From: Actinomadura macrotermitis
GTDB taxonomy: Bacteria; Actinomycetota; Actinomycetes; Streptosporangiales; Streptosporangiaceae
Assembly: GCF_009604375.1 (NCBI RefSeq)
Contig: NZ_WEGH01000004.1
Coordinates: 806,001 to 870,000, forward strand
DNA length: 64,000 bases
Direction of reading: 5' to 3'
Of this stretch, positions 18,755 to 27,467 are shown piece after piece (position 1 is the first letter of the stretch; each line of letters opens with the position of its first letter). The notes beneath the pieces are model-generated. The model worked only from the letters and a program-made list of their open reading frames with translations, was not told the origin of the DNA and made no database searches. Made by a program: the position numbers and the translations under genes.

Positions 18755-19780
18755 TCAGCTTGCCCGGCGGGTTTCGGGCGGAGGGCTGTGGGAGGTGGGC
18801 TGCTCGTCGTCGGCGTAGACGGCGGCCAGGTCCTCCGGGGTCATCCGGATGCGGGCCTTGCCGGGCGGGATGCCGGCGTTGATGAGGTCACGGATCACGA
18901 TGGCCGCCGAGTAGGCCGGGTCCGCCTCCAGAGCGCGGTCCAGGACCACGTTGGCCAGGGCGCCGTCGCCCGCCGCGTAGGCGGCGAAGGCGAGCAGGGT
19001 GGCGGGCGGCGCGGCGTAGCGGTCCTCGACGCGGCGCAGGAAGTCACGCCAGAAGGCGATGTCGGCGGCCGGGTCGTCCTCGTCGATGCGCACCCATGCC
19101 TCGTCGCGGACGCGGACGCCGGTCAGCAGCACCCCCAGCCAGGCGACCTCGTCGTCGTCCGGGGGGCCGGCCCCCGAGCGGGCGCGGTCGAGCAGCCCGG
19201 CGACCAGTTCCCTGCCCTCGCGGTCGGCGCGCGAGCGGAACCCGCGGCCGAGGCCGAAGTAGCGGGCCTCGGCGCGGGCCGTGGCCCGGCGCATGGCGGC
19301 GCGGGCCGGCCCCTCCAGCGGGGCGATGGTGCGGGCGAGCTCGGCCCGCCCGGCCAGCGCCACGTGGCCGGCGAGGGTGGCCTCGGCGGCCACCCGGGAC
19401 GCGGAGCTGTCGTAGCGCCTGCCCTCGGGCGGGCAGCAGTCCTGGTCGGCGCAGGCGAGGGAGCGCCAGCGGCCGCCGGTGACGTGCAGCATGTCGAGCA
19501 CCTGCAGGCCCGCCTCCGTCAGCGCGGTGTGCAGCCGCCCGGCGGCCTCGGCCACCTCGGCGGCGGGGCCGTAGCCGAGCAGGAGGGCCCGGCGGAAGCC
19601 GTTCCCGGCCAGGACCTCGGCCGCGCGGCAGTCGGTCCGCGGCAGGTCCTGGCGGATGGCGCAGGTGCTTTCGGGCCCGTCGAAGCCGACGCAGACGATG
19701 CTGTCGGAGGGGTGGAAGCCGAGCATGTAGGGGACGGCCGCGATGGCGTCCTCGGGAGTGCGGATCTCCAGCGGTTTCAT
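18755..19780 (-). CDS. DUF4192 domain protein
   Basis: 341 residues matching the actinobacterial DUF4192 family. The hallmark N-terminus is DAIAAVPYMLGFHPSDSIV, then CVGFDG. The middle carries LLLGYGPAAEVAEAA and a cysteine cluster CADQDCCPPEG near residue 110. The C-terminus has AFAAYAAGDGALANVVLDRA. Function is unknown. Its ATG overlaps the stop of the pucR-type gene by four bases (ATGA), so it is translationally coupled to it. The end of the gene abuts the repeat array. Confidence 0.85.
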   Translation of the reverse strand: MKPLEIRTPEDAIAAVPYMLGFHPSDSIVCVGFDGPESTCAIRQDLPRTDCRAAEVLAGNGFRRALLLGYGPAAEVAEAAGRLHTALTEAGLQVLDMLHVTGGRWRSLACADQDCCPPEGRRYDSSASRVAAEATLAGHVALAGRAELARTIAPLEGPARAAMRRATARAEARYFGLGRGFRSRADREGRELVAGLLDRARSGAGPPDDDEVAWLGVLLTGVRVRDEAWVRIDEDDPAADIAFWRDFLRRVEDRYAAPPATLLAFAAYAAGDGALANVVLDRALEADPAYSAAIVIRDLINAGIPPGKARIRMTPEDLAAVYADDEQPTSHSPPPETRRAS

Positions 19781-21483
19781 GCCTCCCAGCCTTGCGGGCG
19801 GGCCGGGCCGGTGCCAGCGCTCCGGTCACCTGTGGATAACCCCGGGTCGCCGCCCTCCTGCGGCAGGTGGCGGCGGGCGCGCAGGGCCAGGCTCAGGGTC
19901 AGGATCGCCTCGTGGTCGGCCAGGTCGACGTCGAGCAGCCGCCTGATGCGGGCCAGCCGGGCGTAGAGCGTCTGCCGGTTGATCTGGAGCTCGCGCGCGG
20001 CCTCGGCCTTGCGGCCGCCGTGCCGGCAGTAGGCCTCCAGGGTGCCCAGCGCCTGCCGGTGGGCCGGCCCGAGCAGCGGGCCGAGGTTGCGGCGGACGAA
20101 CCCCGCCAGGCTCCCGTGCTCGCGCTGCAGCCAGAGCAGCAGCTCCACGTCGAGCGTGCGCGCGTCGTGCCAGGGCCGGGGCGCCAGCCCGGCGGCCGCC
20201 ACGGCCACCTCGGCGGCGTGCCGCAGCCCGGCGGCGGCCGTCGCCCAGGTCTGCACCTGGCCGACGATCACGAGCGGGCGGCCGGTGAGGCCCGCGCGGG
20301 CGGCGCCGGCCTGCGCGGCGGCCGCGATCCGGTCGGCGGTCGCCGTCCGCCGGCCGCGGTCGGGCACGCCCGCCAGGACGAGCAGCCGCCCCGCCGGCGG
20401 GCTGCTGCCGACCATCACCGGCAGCCCGAGCCCGGCCAGCTCCGCGCCGATCGCCCGGCCGGCCGTGCGCCAGGGCGCGCCGCCCGGGCGCGGGTCCCCG
20501 GCCACCAGGCCGTCGTCCGGCGGCAGCCGGACCACCGCGGGGACCAGCAGCGCGCGGGCGGCGAAGCCGAGGACCCTGGCCCGTCCGGCGGCCTCGTCCG
20601 CGGGGATCCGGCCGGACGCCAGGTCGTCCAGGAAGTCGCTGTGGCCGTGCGCGGCCAGCTCCTCCTCCTGCCGGGAGCGCAGCATCGCCAGGGCGATCAG
20701 CGAGGCGGCCCGGTCGGCCACGATCCGGTGCAGCGGGGTCAGCGCCGAGTCGACGGGGACGACCACCAGGTGCCCGAGCCGGTCCGGCGACCCCATCGGG
20801 ACCGGGATCCGCAGCGCCGGTCCGCACGCCCGCCGGGCCGCCGCCTCCCAGACGGCCAGCGCGGAGCTGGACGGCTCGGGCCGGTCGTGGTCCGCGCCGC
20901 CCGCGTAGGCCAGGACCCGGCCCTCGGCGTTCTCCACCACCACCGGATTGCCCGTGTGGCCGGCCAGGAGCCGGAGCACCGCGGGGACGCCCTCGCCCGC
21001 CAGCAGCGCCTCGGAGAACCGGCGCGCTATCTCCTCGGCGCTGCGCAGCAGCCGGTAGTGGCCGTTGACGATCGCGGTGTGGACGGCCTCGGTGACCGCG
21101 ACGAACGGGACCTGCCGGTGCAGCTGGACCAGCGGCAGCCCCCGCCCGCGGGCCGCGTCGACCAGCGCGTCGGGCAGGACGGGGAAGCGCACCCCGAGCT
21201 CGACCACGAGCGCGGCGATGCCGCGGTCGGCCAGCTCGCCGACGAAGCGCCGCTGCTCGGCGCGGCGGGTGCCGACGCCCATCCCGGTGGTGAGCAACAG
21301 CTCGCCGCCGCGCAGCAGCTGGGCCATGTTGGGGACCTCGCCGGCGTGCACCCACCGGATGGGCCGGTCCAGGCCGTCCGCCCCGGCCACCACCTCGGGC
21401 AGCCCGTGGCGGAGCGCCGGGAGCTCCAGGGCGTCGCGGACGGAGATCTCCGCCGGCGGGCCCGTCACCAGCGAACCTTCCAT
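19777..21483 (-). CDS. PucR-family transcriptional regulator
   Basis: 568 residues. The N-terminal PucR sensory domain (SVRDALELPALRHGLPEVVAG ... LLLTTGMGVG) occupies roughly residues 10-130. A GGDEF-like middle region follows, and a C-terminal helix-turn-helix of the CdaR/PucR type, TLEAYCRHGGRKAEAARELQ then INRQTLYARLARIRRLL. Start ATG 21483 is chosen over an in-frame start at 21519. These regulators usually respond to purines, amino acids or related nitrogen compounds. It is divergent from an APC permease, its probable target, and coupled to the DUF4192 gene downstream. Confidence 0.9.
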   Translation of the reverse strand: MEGSLVTGPPAEISVRDALELPALRHGLPEVVAGADGLDRPIRWVHAGEVPNMAQLLRGGELLLTTGMGVGTRRAEQRRFVGELADRGIAALVVELGVRFPVLPDALVDAARGRGLPLVQLHRQVPFVAVTEAVHTAIVNGHYRLLRSAEEIARRFSEALLAGEGVPAVLRLLAGHTGNPVVVENAEGRVLAYAGGADHDRPEPSSSALAVWEAAARRACGPALRIPVPMGSPDRLGHLVVVPVDSALTPLHRIVADRAASLIALAMLRSRQEEELAAHGHSDFLDDLASGRIPADEAAGRARVLGFAARALLVPAVVRLPPDDGLVAGDPRPGGAPWRTAGRAIGAELAGLGLPVMVGSSPPAGRLLVLAGVPDRGRRTATADRIAAAAQAGAARAGLTGRPLVIVGQVQTWATAAAGLRHAAEVAVAAAGLAPRPWHDARTLDVELLLWLQREHGSLAGFVRRNLGPLLGPAHRQALGTLEAYCRHGGRKAEAARELQINRQTLYARLARIRRLLDVDLADHEAILTLSLALRARRHLPQEGGDPGLSTGDRSAGTGPARPQGWEA

Positions 21484-21694
21484 GGCGGCGAAATGTACCG
21501 GCCGACCGCGCCGCCGCATGTTACGAGATGGTCAATTCCGGCCGTCATCGCCCGATGCAACGACACTGCGTCCAGCTCCGCGCCCACATATCGACGGTCT
21601 GCCGCTTGTCCGGCCCGTCCCCCGGCCTGATGCTGACGGCCAGCGGCTCACCGTGGCCGCGATCAAGCGATCCCCTCATTGCGGAGGTGCGCAG

Positions 21695-23209
21695 TTGTCC
21701 GTTCTCCCGCCGCCCGAAAGGCCGGCCCCCGCCCGCCCGGACCGGCTGAAGCCCGACTCGGTCGGGGTGATCGGCGTGGTGTTCATGGCGCTGGCCACCG
21801 CCGCCCCGGTCACCGCGATGGCCGGCAACATGCCCTATGTCATCGGCGGCGACGGGATCGGCGCGCCCGCCGGGTTCCTGCTCGTCACGCTCGTGCTCAC
21901 CGTCTTCACCATCGGCTATGTCGCGATGGCCCGGTACATCACCGCCGCGGGCGCCTTCTATGGCTATGTCTCCTACGGCCTCGGCCGGGTCGCCGGCATG
22001 GCCTCCGGGCTGCTCGCCGTGCTCGCCTACATGGTGTTCGAGGCGTCCATCGTCGGCATCTTCGCCTACTTCGCCAAGACCGCCGTGGCCGCGCAGCTCG
22101 GGTGGGACGGGCCGTGGGAGGCCTACGCCCTCGGGATGCTCGCGGTCACCGCGGTGCTGTCGTACTTCGACATCGACATCGCGGCCAAGATCCTCGGGGT
22201 GTTCCTGGTGGGCGAGGTGAGCATCCTGCTGATCCTCGCCGGGTCGGTCCTCGTGCACGGGGGCGGCCCGGACGGCCTGGCCGTCAAGTCGCTCGACCCG
22301 GTCGAGGCGTTCTCCGGCCCGTCCGCGGGGATCGGGCTGTTCTTCTGCTTCTGGTCGTGGATCGGGTTCGAGTCCACCGCGATGTACGGCGAGGAGTCCC
22401 GCAACCCCAAGCGGGTCATCCCCCGCGCGACCCTGTTCGCCGTGATCGGGCTCGGCACGCTGTACACGTTCGTCACCTGGATGACCATCTCCGGCAACGG
22501 GTTCGCCGAGTCGGTGCGGACGGCGGGCTCCCCCGAGCCGCTGCGGCTGTTCACCGGCCCGCTGGACCACTACGTCGGGCACTGGTCGGTGAGCGTGTTC
22601 GAGTGGCTGATGTGCACCAGCGCGTTCGCCTGCGGCATGGCGTTCCACCAGTGCGCCTCGCGGTACCTGTACGCGATCGGGCGTGAGGGGTTCATCCACC
22701 GCGCGCTCGGGCGGACCCATCCCCGGCACGGCTCGCCTTTCGTCGCGTCCTTCGCGCAGACCGTGATCGCGACGGCCATCGTGCTGGCCTTCGCGGTGAG
22801 CGGCAAGGACCCCTACACCGACCTGTACGGCCTGATGGCGATCCTCGGCACGCTCGCCCTGCTGATCGTGCAGACGCTCTGCTCGTTCGCGGTGATCGCC
22901 TACTTCCGGCGCCGGCCCCCGCAGGAGCGGCCCTGGTTCGCCACGCTCGCCGCGCCGCTGCTCGGCGGCCTCGGCATGCTCACCGCGATCTGGCTGCTGG
23001 TGGACAACCTGTCCTTCGCCGCCGGCGCGGCCAGCAAGTCCCTGGTGTTCACGCTGATCCCGTGGATCGTCGGCGGGGTCTTCGCCGCCGGCGTCGCCTT
23101 CGCCCTGTACATGAGGGCCCGGCATCCGCACCGCTACGAGGTGATGGGACGCATGATCCTGGAGGACGCCCAGGAGCGGGAGCCCGTCCAGGCCGCCGTC
23201 GAGTCCTGA
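21695..23209 (+). CDS. APC-superfamily amino acid permease
   Basis: 504 residues with about 12 membrane segments. The first contains the flexible-helix motif PVTAMAGNMPYVIGG, and the family motif WSWIGFESTAMYGEESRNPK lies near residue 220. The start is a TTG at 21695-21697 with a clear GGAGG seven bases upstream, giving MSVLPPPERPAPARPDRLKP; the frame stays open further upstream but only as antisense of pucR. It probably imports an amino acid or related amine by proton or exchange coupling. Divergent placement suggests control by the PucR regulator. Confidence 0.9.
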   Translation: MSVLPPPERPAPARPDRLKPDSVGVIGVVFMALATAAPVTAMAGNMPYVIGGDGIGAPAGFLLVTLVLTVFTIGYVAMARYITAAGAFYGYVSYGLGRVAGMASGLLAVLAYMVFEASIVGIFAYFAKTAVAAQLGWDGPWEAYALGMLAVTAVLSYFDIDIAAKILGVFLVGEVSILLILAGSVLVHGGGPDGLAVKSLDPVEAFSGPSAGIGLFFCFWSWIGFESTAMYGEESRNPKRVIPRATLFAVIGLGTLYTFVTWMTISGNGFAESVRTAGSPEPLRLFTGPLDHYVGHWSVSVFEWLMCTSAFACGMAFHQCASRYLYAIGREGFIHRALGRTHPRHGSPFVASFAQTVIATAIVLAFAVSGKDPYTDLYGLMAILGTLALLIVQTLCSFAVIAYFRRRPPQERPWFATLAAPLLGGLGMLTAIWLLVDNLSFAAGAASKSLVFTLIPWIVGGVFAAGVAFALYMRARHPHRYEVMGRMILEDAQEREPVQAAVES

Positions 23210-23226
23210 CCCGAACGAAGCGGCGA

Positions 23227-23253
23227 GGCCGGGCCGCCATCTGCGGCCCGGCC
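23227..23253. terminator. Bidirectional hairpin
   Basis: GGCCGGGCCGC and GCGGCCCGGCC form a perfect 11-bp stem with loop CATCT between the permease gene and the convergent SnoaL-like gene. Confidence 0.75.
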
Positions 23254-23305
23254 CCGCCCGGACGTGCGCCCGCACGTTCCAGACACCTCTGGCGCGGGTG
23301 GATCC

Positions 23306-23734
23306 TTACCCCACGACCTGTGTGTTCTGGGCCGCGGCGATCTTCCACTCGCCGCCCTCCTTCGCCAGGATGTAGAAGGGACGGCCCTCGGGCAGGCCGG
23401 GCCGCGGCTCACCGCCGGGGCCGACCGGCCGCTGGTGGACGTTCACGGCCGCCACGTCGGGGCGGACAAACAGGACGCGCACCACCTCGTAGGTGGCCGT
23501 CCCCTCCTTCATCGCCCCCGGCAGCACCTTGTGGGTGAACTCGGAGATGGTGTCCCAGCCCGACAGGCGCATGCCGTGGCCGGTGGTCCACACCGGGTCC
23601 CGCCTGCTGAACAGCTCCATGAACGCGCCGGGCAGCTCGTTCTGCTGGGCGTGCTGGACCTTGGCGACCAGGGCGGTGATCGCCTCGACGTCGGCCTGCC
23701 GGTCGCCGTCGGCTCCGAAGACCTCGATGCTCAT
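23306..23734 (-). CDS. SnoaL/SgcJ-like NTF2-fold protein
   Basis: 142 residues. DVEAITALVAKVQHAQQNEL, then LFSRRDPVWTTGHGMRLSGW and the C-terminal FYILAKEGGEWKIAAAQNTQ fit the SgcJ/EcaC-type family in the NTF2-like superfamily. These small cone-shaped proteins bind hydrophobic ligands or act as isomerases/hydrolases; the substrate is unknown. GGAAGGTGGGG precedes the ATG. It lies 21 bp downstream of the epimerase gene and is probably co-transcribed with it under MarR control. Confidence 0.8.
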   Translation of the reverse strand: MSIEVFGADGDRQADVEAITALVAKVQHAQQNELPGAFMELFSRRDPVWTTGHGMRLSGWDTISEFTHKVLPGAMKEGTATYEVVRVLFVRPDVAAVNVHQRPVGPGGEPRPGLPEGRPFYILAKEGGEWKIAAAQNTQVVG

Positions 23735-23755
23735 GATGTCCCCACCTTCCGGGGT

Positions 23756-24631
23756 TCAGCGGTAGGAGCCGGTGCGCACGTCGGCGACGGCGCCGGCGCG
23801 GGAGGGGCGCCACCCCAGCCGGTCGCGGGCCGCGGCGCCGCTGACGGACTGGTCGAGCGCGAGCGCGTCGGCGAACAGCTCGCCGAGTTCGGCGCGGGCC
23901 TCCTCCAGCGGCCAGACCTCCGGCTCGCCGGAGACGCCGGCCGCCTCGCCCGCGGCGGCGGCGAGGTCCCGGACGGGGACGGCGGACTCGGCCACGCCGT
24001 GCCACAGCGTGCCGGCGGGCGCGCGCTCCGCGACCGCGACGAACAGCTCGGCGAGGTCGTCGGCGTGGACCGACGGCCAGCGCACCGCCAGGTTCCCGAC
24101 GACGCGCGGCGCGCCGTTCTTGCGGGCCAGCTCGACCAGCAGGGCGGGGATGCCGCCGCCGCGCCCGTGCGCGATGCCGGGGCGGATCACGGCGGCGCGC
24201 ACGCCGTCCTCGGCGGCGGCGAGCACCTGGCGCTCGATGCCCGGCCGGTAGCCGACGATCGGGAGCGGGTCGGTCGGCGACTCCTCGTCGGCGGTCGCGT
24301 CCCCGGTGGCGCCGAGGACCCAGATGCCGCTGGTGTAGACGAACGCCCGGCCGGTGCCGCGCAGCGGCGCGAGCAGCGCCTCGACGGCCGCCGCGTCGGC
24401 GTCCGCGTCGCCGAGGGGCGTCGCCAGGTGGATCACCGCGTCGATGTCGGGAGTGACCGCCGCGGTGAGCGAGGCGGGGTCGGCCAGGTCGCCGGTGCGG
24501 CGCTCGCGGCCGCCCGCGGGACCCTCGGTCCCGGGACGGGCCAGCTCCACGACCTCGTGCCCGGCGGCGGTCAGTGCCTCGGCGGCGGCCGTGCCCAGGT
24601 AGCCGGCGGCGCCGATGAGAAGAGTACGCAT
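23756..24631 (-). CDS. NAD(P)-dependent epimerase/dehydratase family protein
   Basis: 291 residues, extended short-chain dehydrogenase fold. The dinucleotide motif is LLIGAAGYLGTAAAEALTAA at the N-terminus, with VIHLATPLGD at strand 4. The usual YxxxK is not clear: GYRPGIERQVL stands where YGRSK is expected, so it may be an atypical member or NADP sensor. ATG 24631 has GGAGG seven bases upstream and beats the TTG at 24637. It is divergent from a MarR regulator with two palindromic sites between them, so it is probably a MarR target. Confidence 0.85.
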   Translation of the reverse strand: MRTLLIGAAGYLGTAAAEALTAAGHEVVELARPGTEGPAGGRERRTGDLADPASLTAAVTPDIDAVIHLATPLGDADADAAAVEALLAPLRGTGRAFVYTSGIWVLGATGDATADEESPTDPLPIVGYRPGIERQVLAAAEDGVRAAVIRPGIAHGRGGGIPALLVELARKNGAPRVVGNLAVRWPSVHADDLAELFVAVAERAPAGTLWHGVAESAVPVRDLAAAAGEAAGVSGEPEVWPLEEARAELGELFADALALDQSVSGAAARDRLGWRPSRAGAVADVRTGSYR

Positions 24632-24651
24632 GATCAAACCTCCATCAAAAA

Positions 24652-24665
24652 CTTCGATGTCGAAA
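24652..24665. promoter_or_regulatory. MarR operator half, site 1
   Basis: TTCGA-TG-TCGAA palindrome with AT-rich flanks, 22-34 bp before the epimerase ATG. It matches the sequence of site 2 and so is probably bound by the adjacent MarR protein. Confidence 0.7.
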
Positions 24666-24697
24666 CTTTAACCACAAGATCCAGCAAACGTCAAACA

Positions 24698-24711
24698 CTT
24701 CGACGTCGAAG
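24698..24711. promoter_or_regulatory. MarR operator, site 2
   Basis: CTTCGACGTCGAAG is a perfect 14-bp palindrome. Its centre is 46 bp from site 1, and it ends 38 bp before the marR-type ATG at 24750. Control of both divergent genes is inferred. Confidence 0.75.
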
Positions 24712-24749
24712 AGTTAGAGTGGGCGCATCGGCACGGCGAAGGGATGCGG

Positions 24750-25271
24750 ATGGACGGCACCGAGGACGGCGTGGACATGATCCTTCAGCAGTGGCAGACG
24801 GTCAGGCCCGGCCTGGACTGCTCCCCGATGGGCGTCGTCGGGCGCCTGTCGCGGGCGTCGCGGCTGCTGGAGCGGGGGGTCAAGGAGGAGTTCGCGCGGC
24901 ACGGGCTGGAGCCGTGGGAGTTCGACGTCCTGGCCACCCTGCTGCGCTCGGGCCCGCCGCACACGCTGACCGCCGGCGAGCTCAGCACCGCGTCGATGGT
25001 GAGCTCGGCCGCCCTCACCAACCGGGTCGACCGGCTGGTGGACAAGGGCCTGGTCGACCGCGCGGTGGACCCGGCGCACCGCCGCCGCGTGCTGGTCTCC
25101 CTGACCGAGCGGGGGATGCGCCTGGTCGACGACGCGCTCGGCCACCACCTCGCCAACGAGCGGCGGCTCCTGGAGGGCCTGTCCGCGGCCGACCGCGAAC
25201 AGCTCACGGACCTGCTGCGCCGCCTGCTGGTCTCCCTCGGCGACACCGGGCGCGCGGAACCGGACCGCTGA
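24750..25271 (+). CDS. MarR-family transcriptional regulator
   Basis: 173 residues. The winged helix-turn-helix is visible as LEPWEFDVLATLLRSGPPHT, LTAGELSTASMVSSAALTNR and VDRLVDKGLVDRAVDPAHRR, then VLVSLTERG. ATG 24750 is preferred because GAAGGG sits nine bases upstream; the ATG at 24744 touches that site. MarR proteins usually bind short palindromes and release on a small aromatic ligand. Two such palindromes lie just upstream, and the divergent epimerase and SnoaL-like genes are the likely regulon. Confidence 0.9.
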   Translation: MDGTEDGVDMILQQWQTVRPGLDCSPMGVVGRLSRASRLLERGVKEEFARHGLEPWEFDVLATLLRSGPPHTLTAGELSTASMVSSAALTNRVDRLVDKGLVDRAVDPAHRRRVLVSLTERGMRLVDDALGHHLANERRLLEGLSAADREQLTDLLRRLLVSLGDTGRAEPDR

Positions 25272-25361
25272 GCCCGGCGGCTCGAATGATCTACGCGCGG
25301 CGCGCCCCGGCTCGCCCGGCCCGGGCACGCGCGCGCCGCGCGGCCGGTAGCGTTGGGCGAC

Positions 25362-27467
25362 GTGCCCGCCCCTGAACTGCTGAACGACAGCGCTACCGCG
25401 ATTCCCGACATCGGCCCCCTGCTCGCCGCCGCCGTAGCGGCGATCGGCGGCGCCGAGCGCCCCGGCCAGGTCCGGATGGCCGAGGCCGTCGCGCACGCGA
25501 TCGAGACCGGCGAGCACGTCGCCGCCCAGGCCGGGACCGGCACCGGCAAGTCGCTGGCCTACCTGATCCCGGCGATCCGGCACGCGATGCGCAAGAACAC
25601 CACCGTGGTCGTGTCCACCGCGACGATCGCGCTGCAGCGCCAGCTGGTCGACCGCGACCTGCCCCGGCTCGCCGAGGCGCTGCGCCCGCTGCTCGGCCGG
25701 GAGCTGAAGTTCGCGATCCTGAAGGGCCGCCGCAACTACCTGTGCCTGCACCGGGTGCAGACCGGCGCGCCCGAGGACCCCGAGGACGGCCCCGGCCTGT
25801 TCGACCCGCAGCAGCTGTCCACGCTCGGCCGCCAGGTCAAGCGGCTGAACGAGTGGGCCGAGGAGACCACCACCGGCGACCGCGACGAGCTCGTCCCCGG
25901 GGTGGGCGAGCAGGCGTGGCGGCAGGTCGCGGTGACCGCCCGCGAGTGCCTCGGCGCGGCGCGCTGCCCGCAGGGCACCGAGTGCTTCGCCGAGCTGGCC
26001 CGCGCCGAGGCCGGCGAGGCGCACATCGTCGTCACCAACCACGCGCTGCTGGCGATCGACGCGCTGGAGGAGTTCCAGGTCCTGCCCGAGCACGACGTGG
26101 TGATCGTGGACGAGGCGCACGAGCTGGTCGACCGGGTCACCTCCGTCGCGACCGGCGACCTGTCGGGGCCGGGCGTGGAGGCCGCCGCGCGGCGCTGCGG
26201 GCGGCTGGTGGAAGAAGGCGTCGCGGCCCGGCTGACCGAGGCCGGCGAGGCGCTCGGCGCCCTGCTGGAGGACGCCCCCGCCGGGCGGATGGACGTGCTG
26301 CCGCCCGCGCTCGGCACCACCCTGGCCGTCGTCCGCGACGCCGCGCACGCCTGCCTCACCGCGATCGGGCCGGAGAACAAGGACCAGGACCCCGCCGACG
26401 CCGGCGCCCGCAAGGCCGCCCGGTCCGCGCTGGAGGAGCTGCACGACACCGCCGGGCGGACGCTGGAGTCGTTCAAGCCCGAGATCTCCGCGCGCTTCGA
26501 CGTCGTCTGGGTCGACCAGCCGTTCGCGCCCGAGGGCCGGCCGAAGCGCCCGCCGACGCTGTACGTCGCGCCGATCGGCGTCGGCGGCCTGCTGCGCACC
26601 ACGCTGTTCGAGCAGCGCACCGCCATCCTGACGTCGGCGACGCTGACGCTCGGCGGCTCGTTCGAGCCGCTCGCCCGCCAGTGGGGCCTGCCGTCGCTGG
26701 AGCAGGCCGCGCCGCGCGACGCCAAGGCCGCCGCCGAGGGCCTCGCGCACACCGCGACCAAGGACGACTCCACCGACGACAAGCTGGTCTGGACGGGCCT
26801 GGACGTCGGCTCGCCGTTCGACCACCCGAAGGCGGGCATCCTGTACGTCGCCCGGCATCTGCCCGCGCCGGGCCGCGACGGCCTCTCCGACGCCTACCTG
26901 ACCGAGATCACCGAGCTGATCGAGGCGGCGGGCGGCCGCACGCTCGGGCTGTTCTCCTCGATGCGCGCGGCCCGCCAGGCCGCCGACGAGCTGGCCGGCC
27001 ACCTGACGCACCCGCTGCTCTGCCAGGGCGAGGACTCCACCTCGCTGCTGGTCAAGCAGTTCGCCGAGGAGGAGCGCACGTCGCTGTTCGGCACGCTGTC
27101 GCTCTGGCAGGGCGTGGACGTGCCGGGCCCGTCGCTGCAGCTGGTCATCATGGACCGCATCCCGTTCCCGCGCCCCGACGACCCGGTCCAGTCGGCGCGC
27201 CAGCGCGCGGTCGCGGCGCACGGCGGCAACGGCTTCATGGCGGTCGCCGCCACGCACGCCGCGCTGCTGCTCGCGCAGGGCGCGGGCCGCCTGCTGCGGT
27301 CGATGGACGACCGGGGCGTGGTCGCGGTCCTCGACCCGCGGCTGGCGACGGCCCGCTACGGCGGCTTCCTGAAGAACTCGCTGCCGCCGTTCTGGGCCAC
27401 CACCGACCCGCAGGTCGTGCGGGGCGCGCTGCGCCGCCTGGACGAGGCGGCGGGCGGGAAGGGCTAG
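25362..27467 (+). CDS. DinG/XPD-type ATP-dependent DNA helicase
   Basis: 701 residues, superfamily 2 helicase of the DinG/YoaA group. Walker A is AGTGTGKSLAYLIPAI near residue 57 and the DEAH box is VIVDEAHEL. Cysteines in YLCLHRV, ECLGAARCPQGTECF could bind the iron-sulfur cluster of this family. The C-terminal helicase motifs are SLWQGVDVPG and QGAGRLLRS. A TAGCGT box at 25348-25353 followed by GTG at 25362 suggests a leaderless mRNA; the TTG at 25353 is an alternative. It likely unwinds damaged or R-loop DNA. Its stop shares the bases CTAG with the stop of the convergent aminotransferase gene. Confidence 0.9.
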   Translation: MPAPELLNDSATAIPDIGPLLAAAVAAIGGAERPGQVRMAEAVAHAIETGEHVAAQAGTGTGKSLAYLIPAIRHAMRKNTTVVVSTATIALQRQLVDRDLPRLAEALRPLLGRELKFAILKGRRNYLCLHRVQTGAPEDPEDGPGLFDPQQLSTLGRQVKRLNEWAEETTTGDRDELVPGVGEQAWRQVAVTARECLGAARCPQGTECFAELARAEAGEAHIVVTNHALLAIDALEEFQVLPEHDVVIVDEAHELVDRVTSVATGDLSGPGVEAAARRCGRLVEEGVAARLTEAGEALGALLEDAPAGRMDVLPPALGTTLAVVRDAAHACLTAIGPENKDQDPADAGARKAARSALEELHDTAGRTLESFKPEISARFDVVWVDQPFAPEGRPKRPPTLYVAPIGVGGLLRTTLFEQRTAILTSATLTLGGSFEPLARQWGLPSLEQAAPRDAKAAAEGLAHTATKDDSTDDKLVWTGLDVGSPFDHPKAGILYVARHLPAPGRDGLSDAYLTEITELIEAAGGRTLGLFSSMRAARQAADELAGHLTHPLLCQGEDSTSLLVKQFAEEERTSLFGTLSLWQGVDVPGPSLQLVIMDRIPFPRPDDPVQSARQRAVAAHGGNGFMAVAATHAALLLAQGAGRLLRSMDDRGVVAVLDPRLATARYGGFLKNSLPPFWATTDPQVVRGALRRLDEAAGGKG

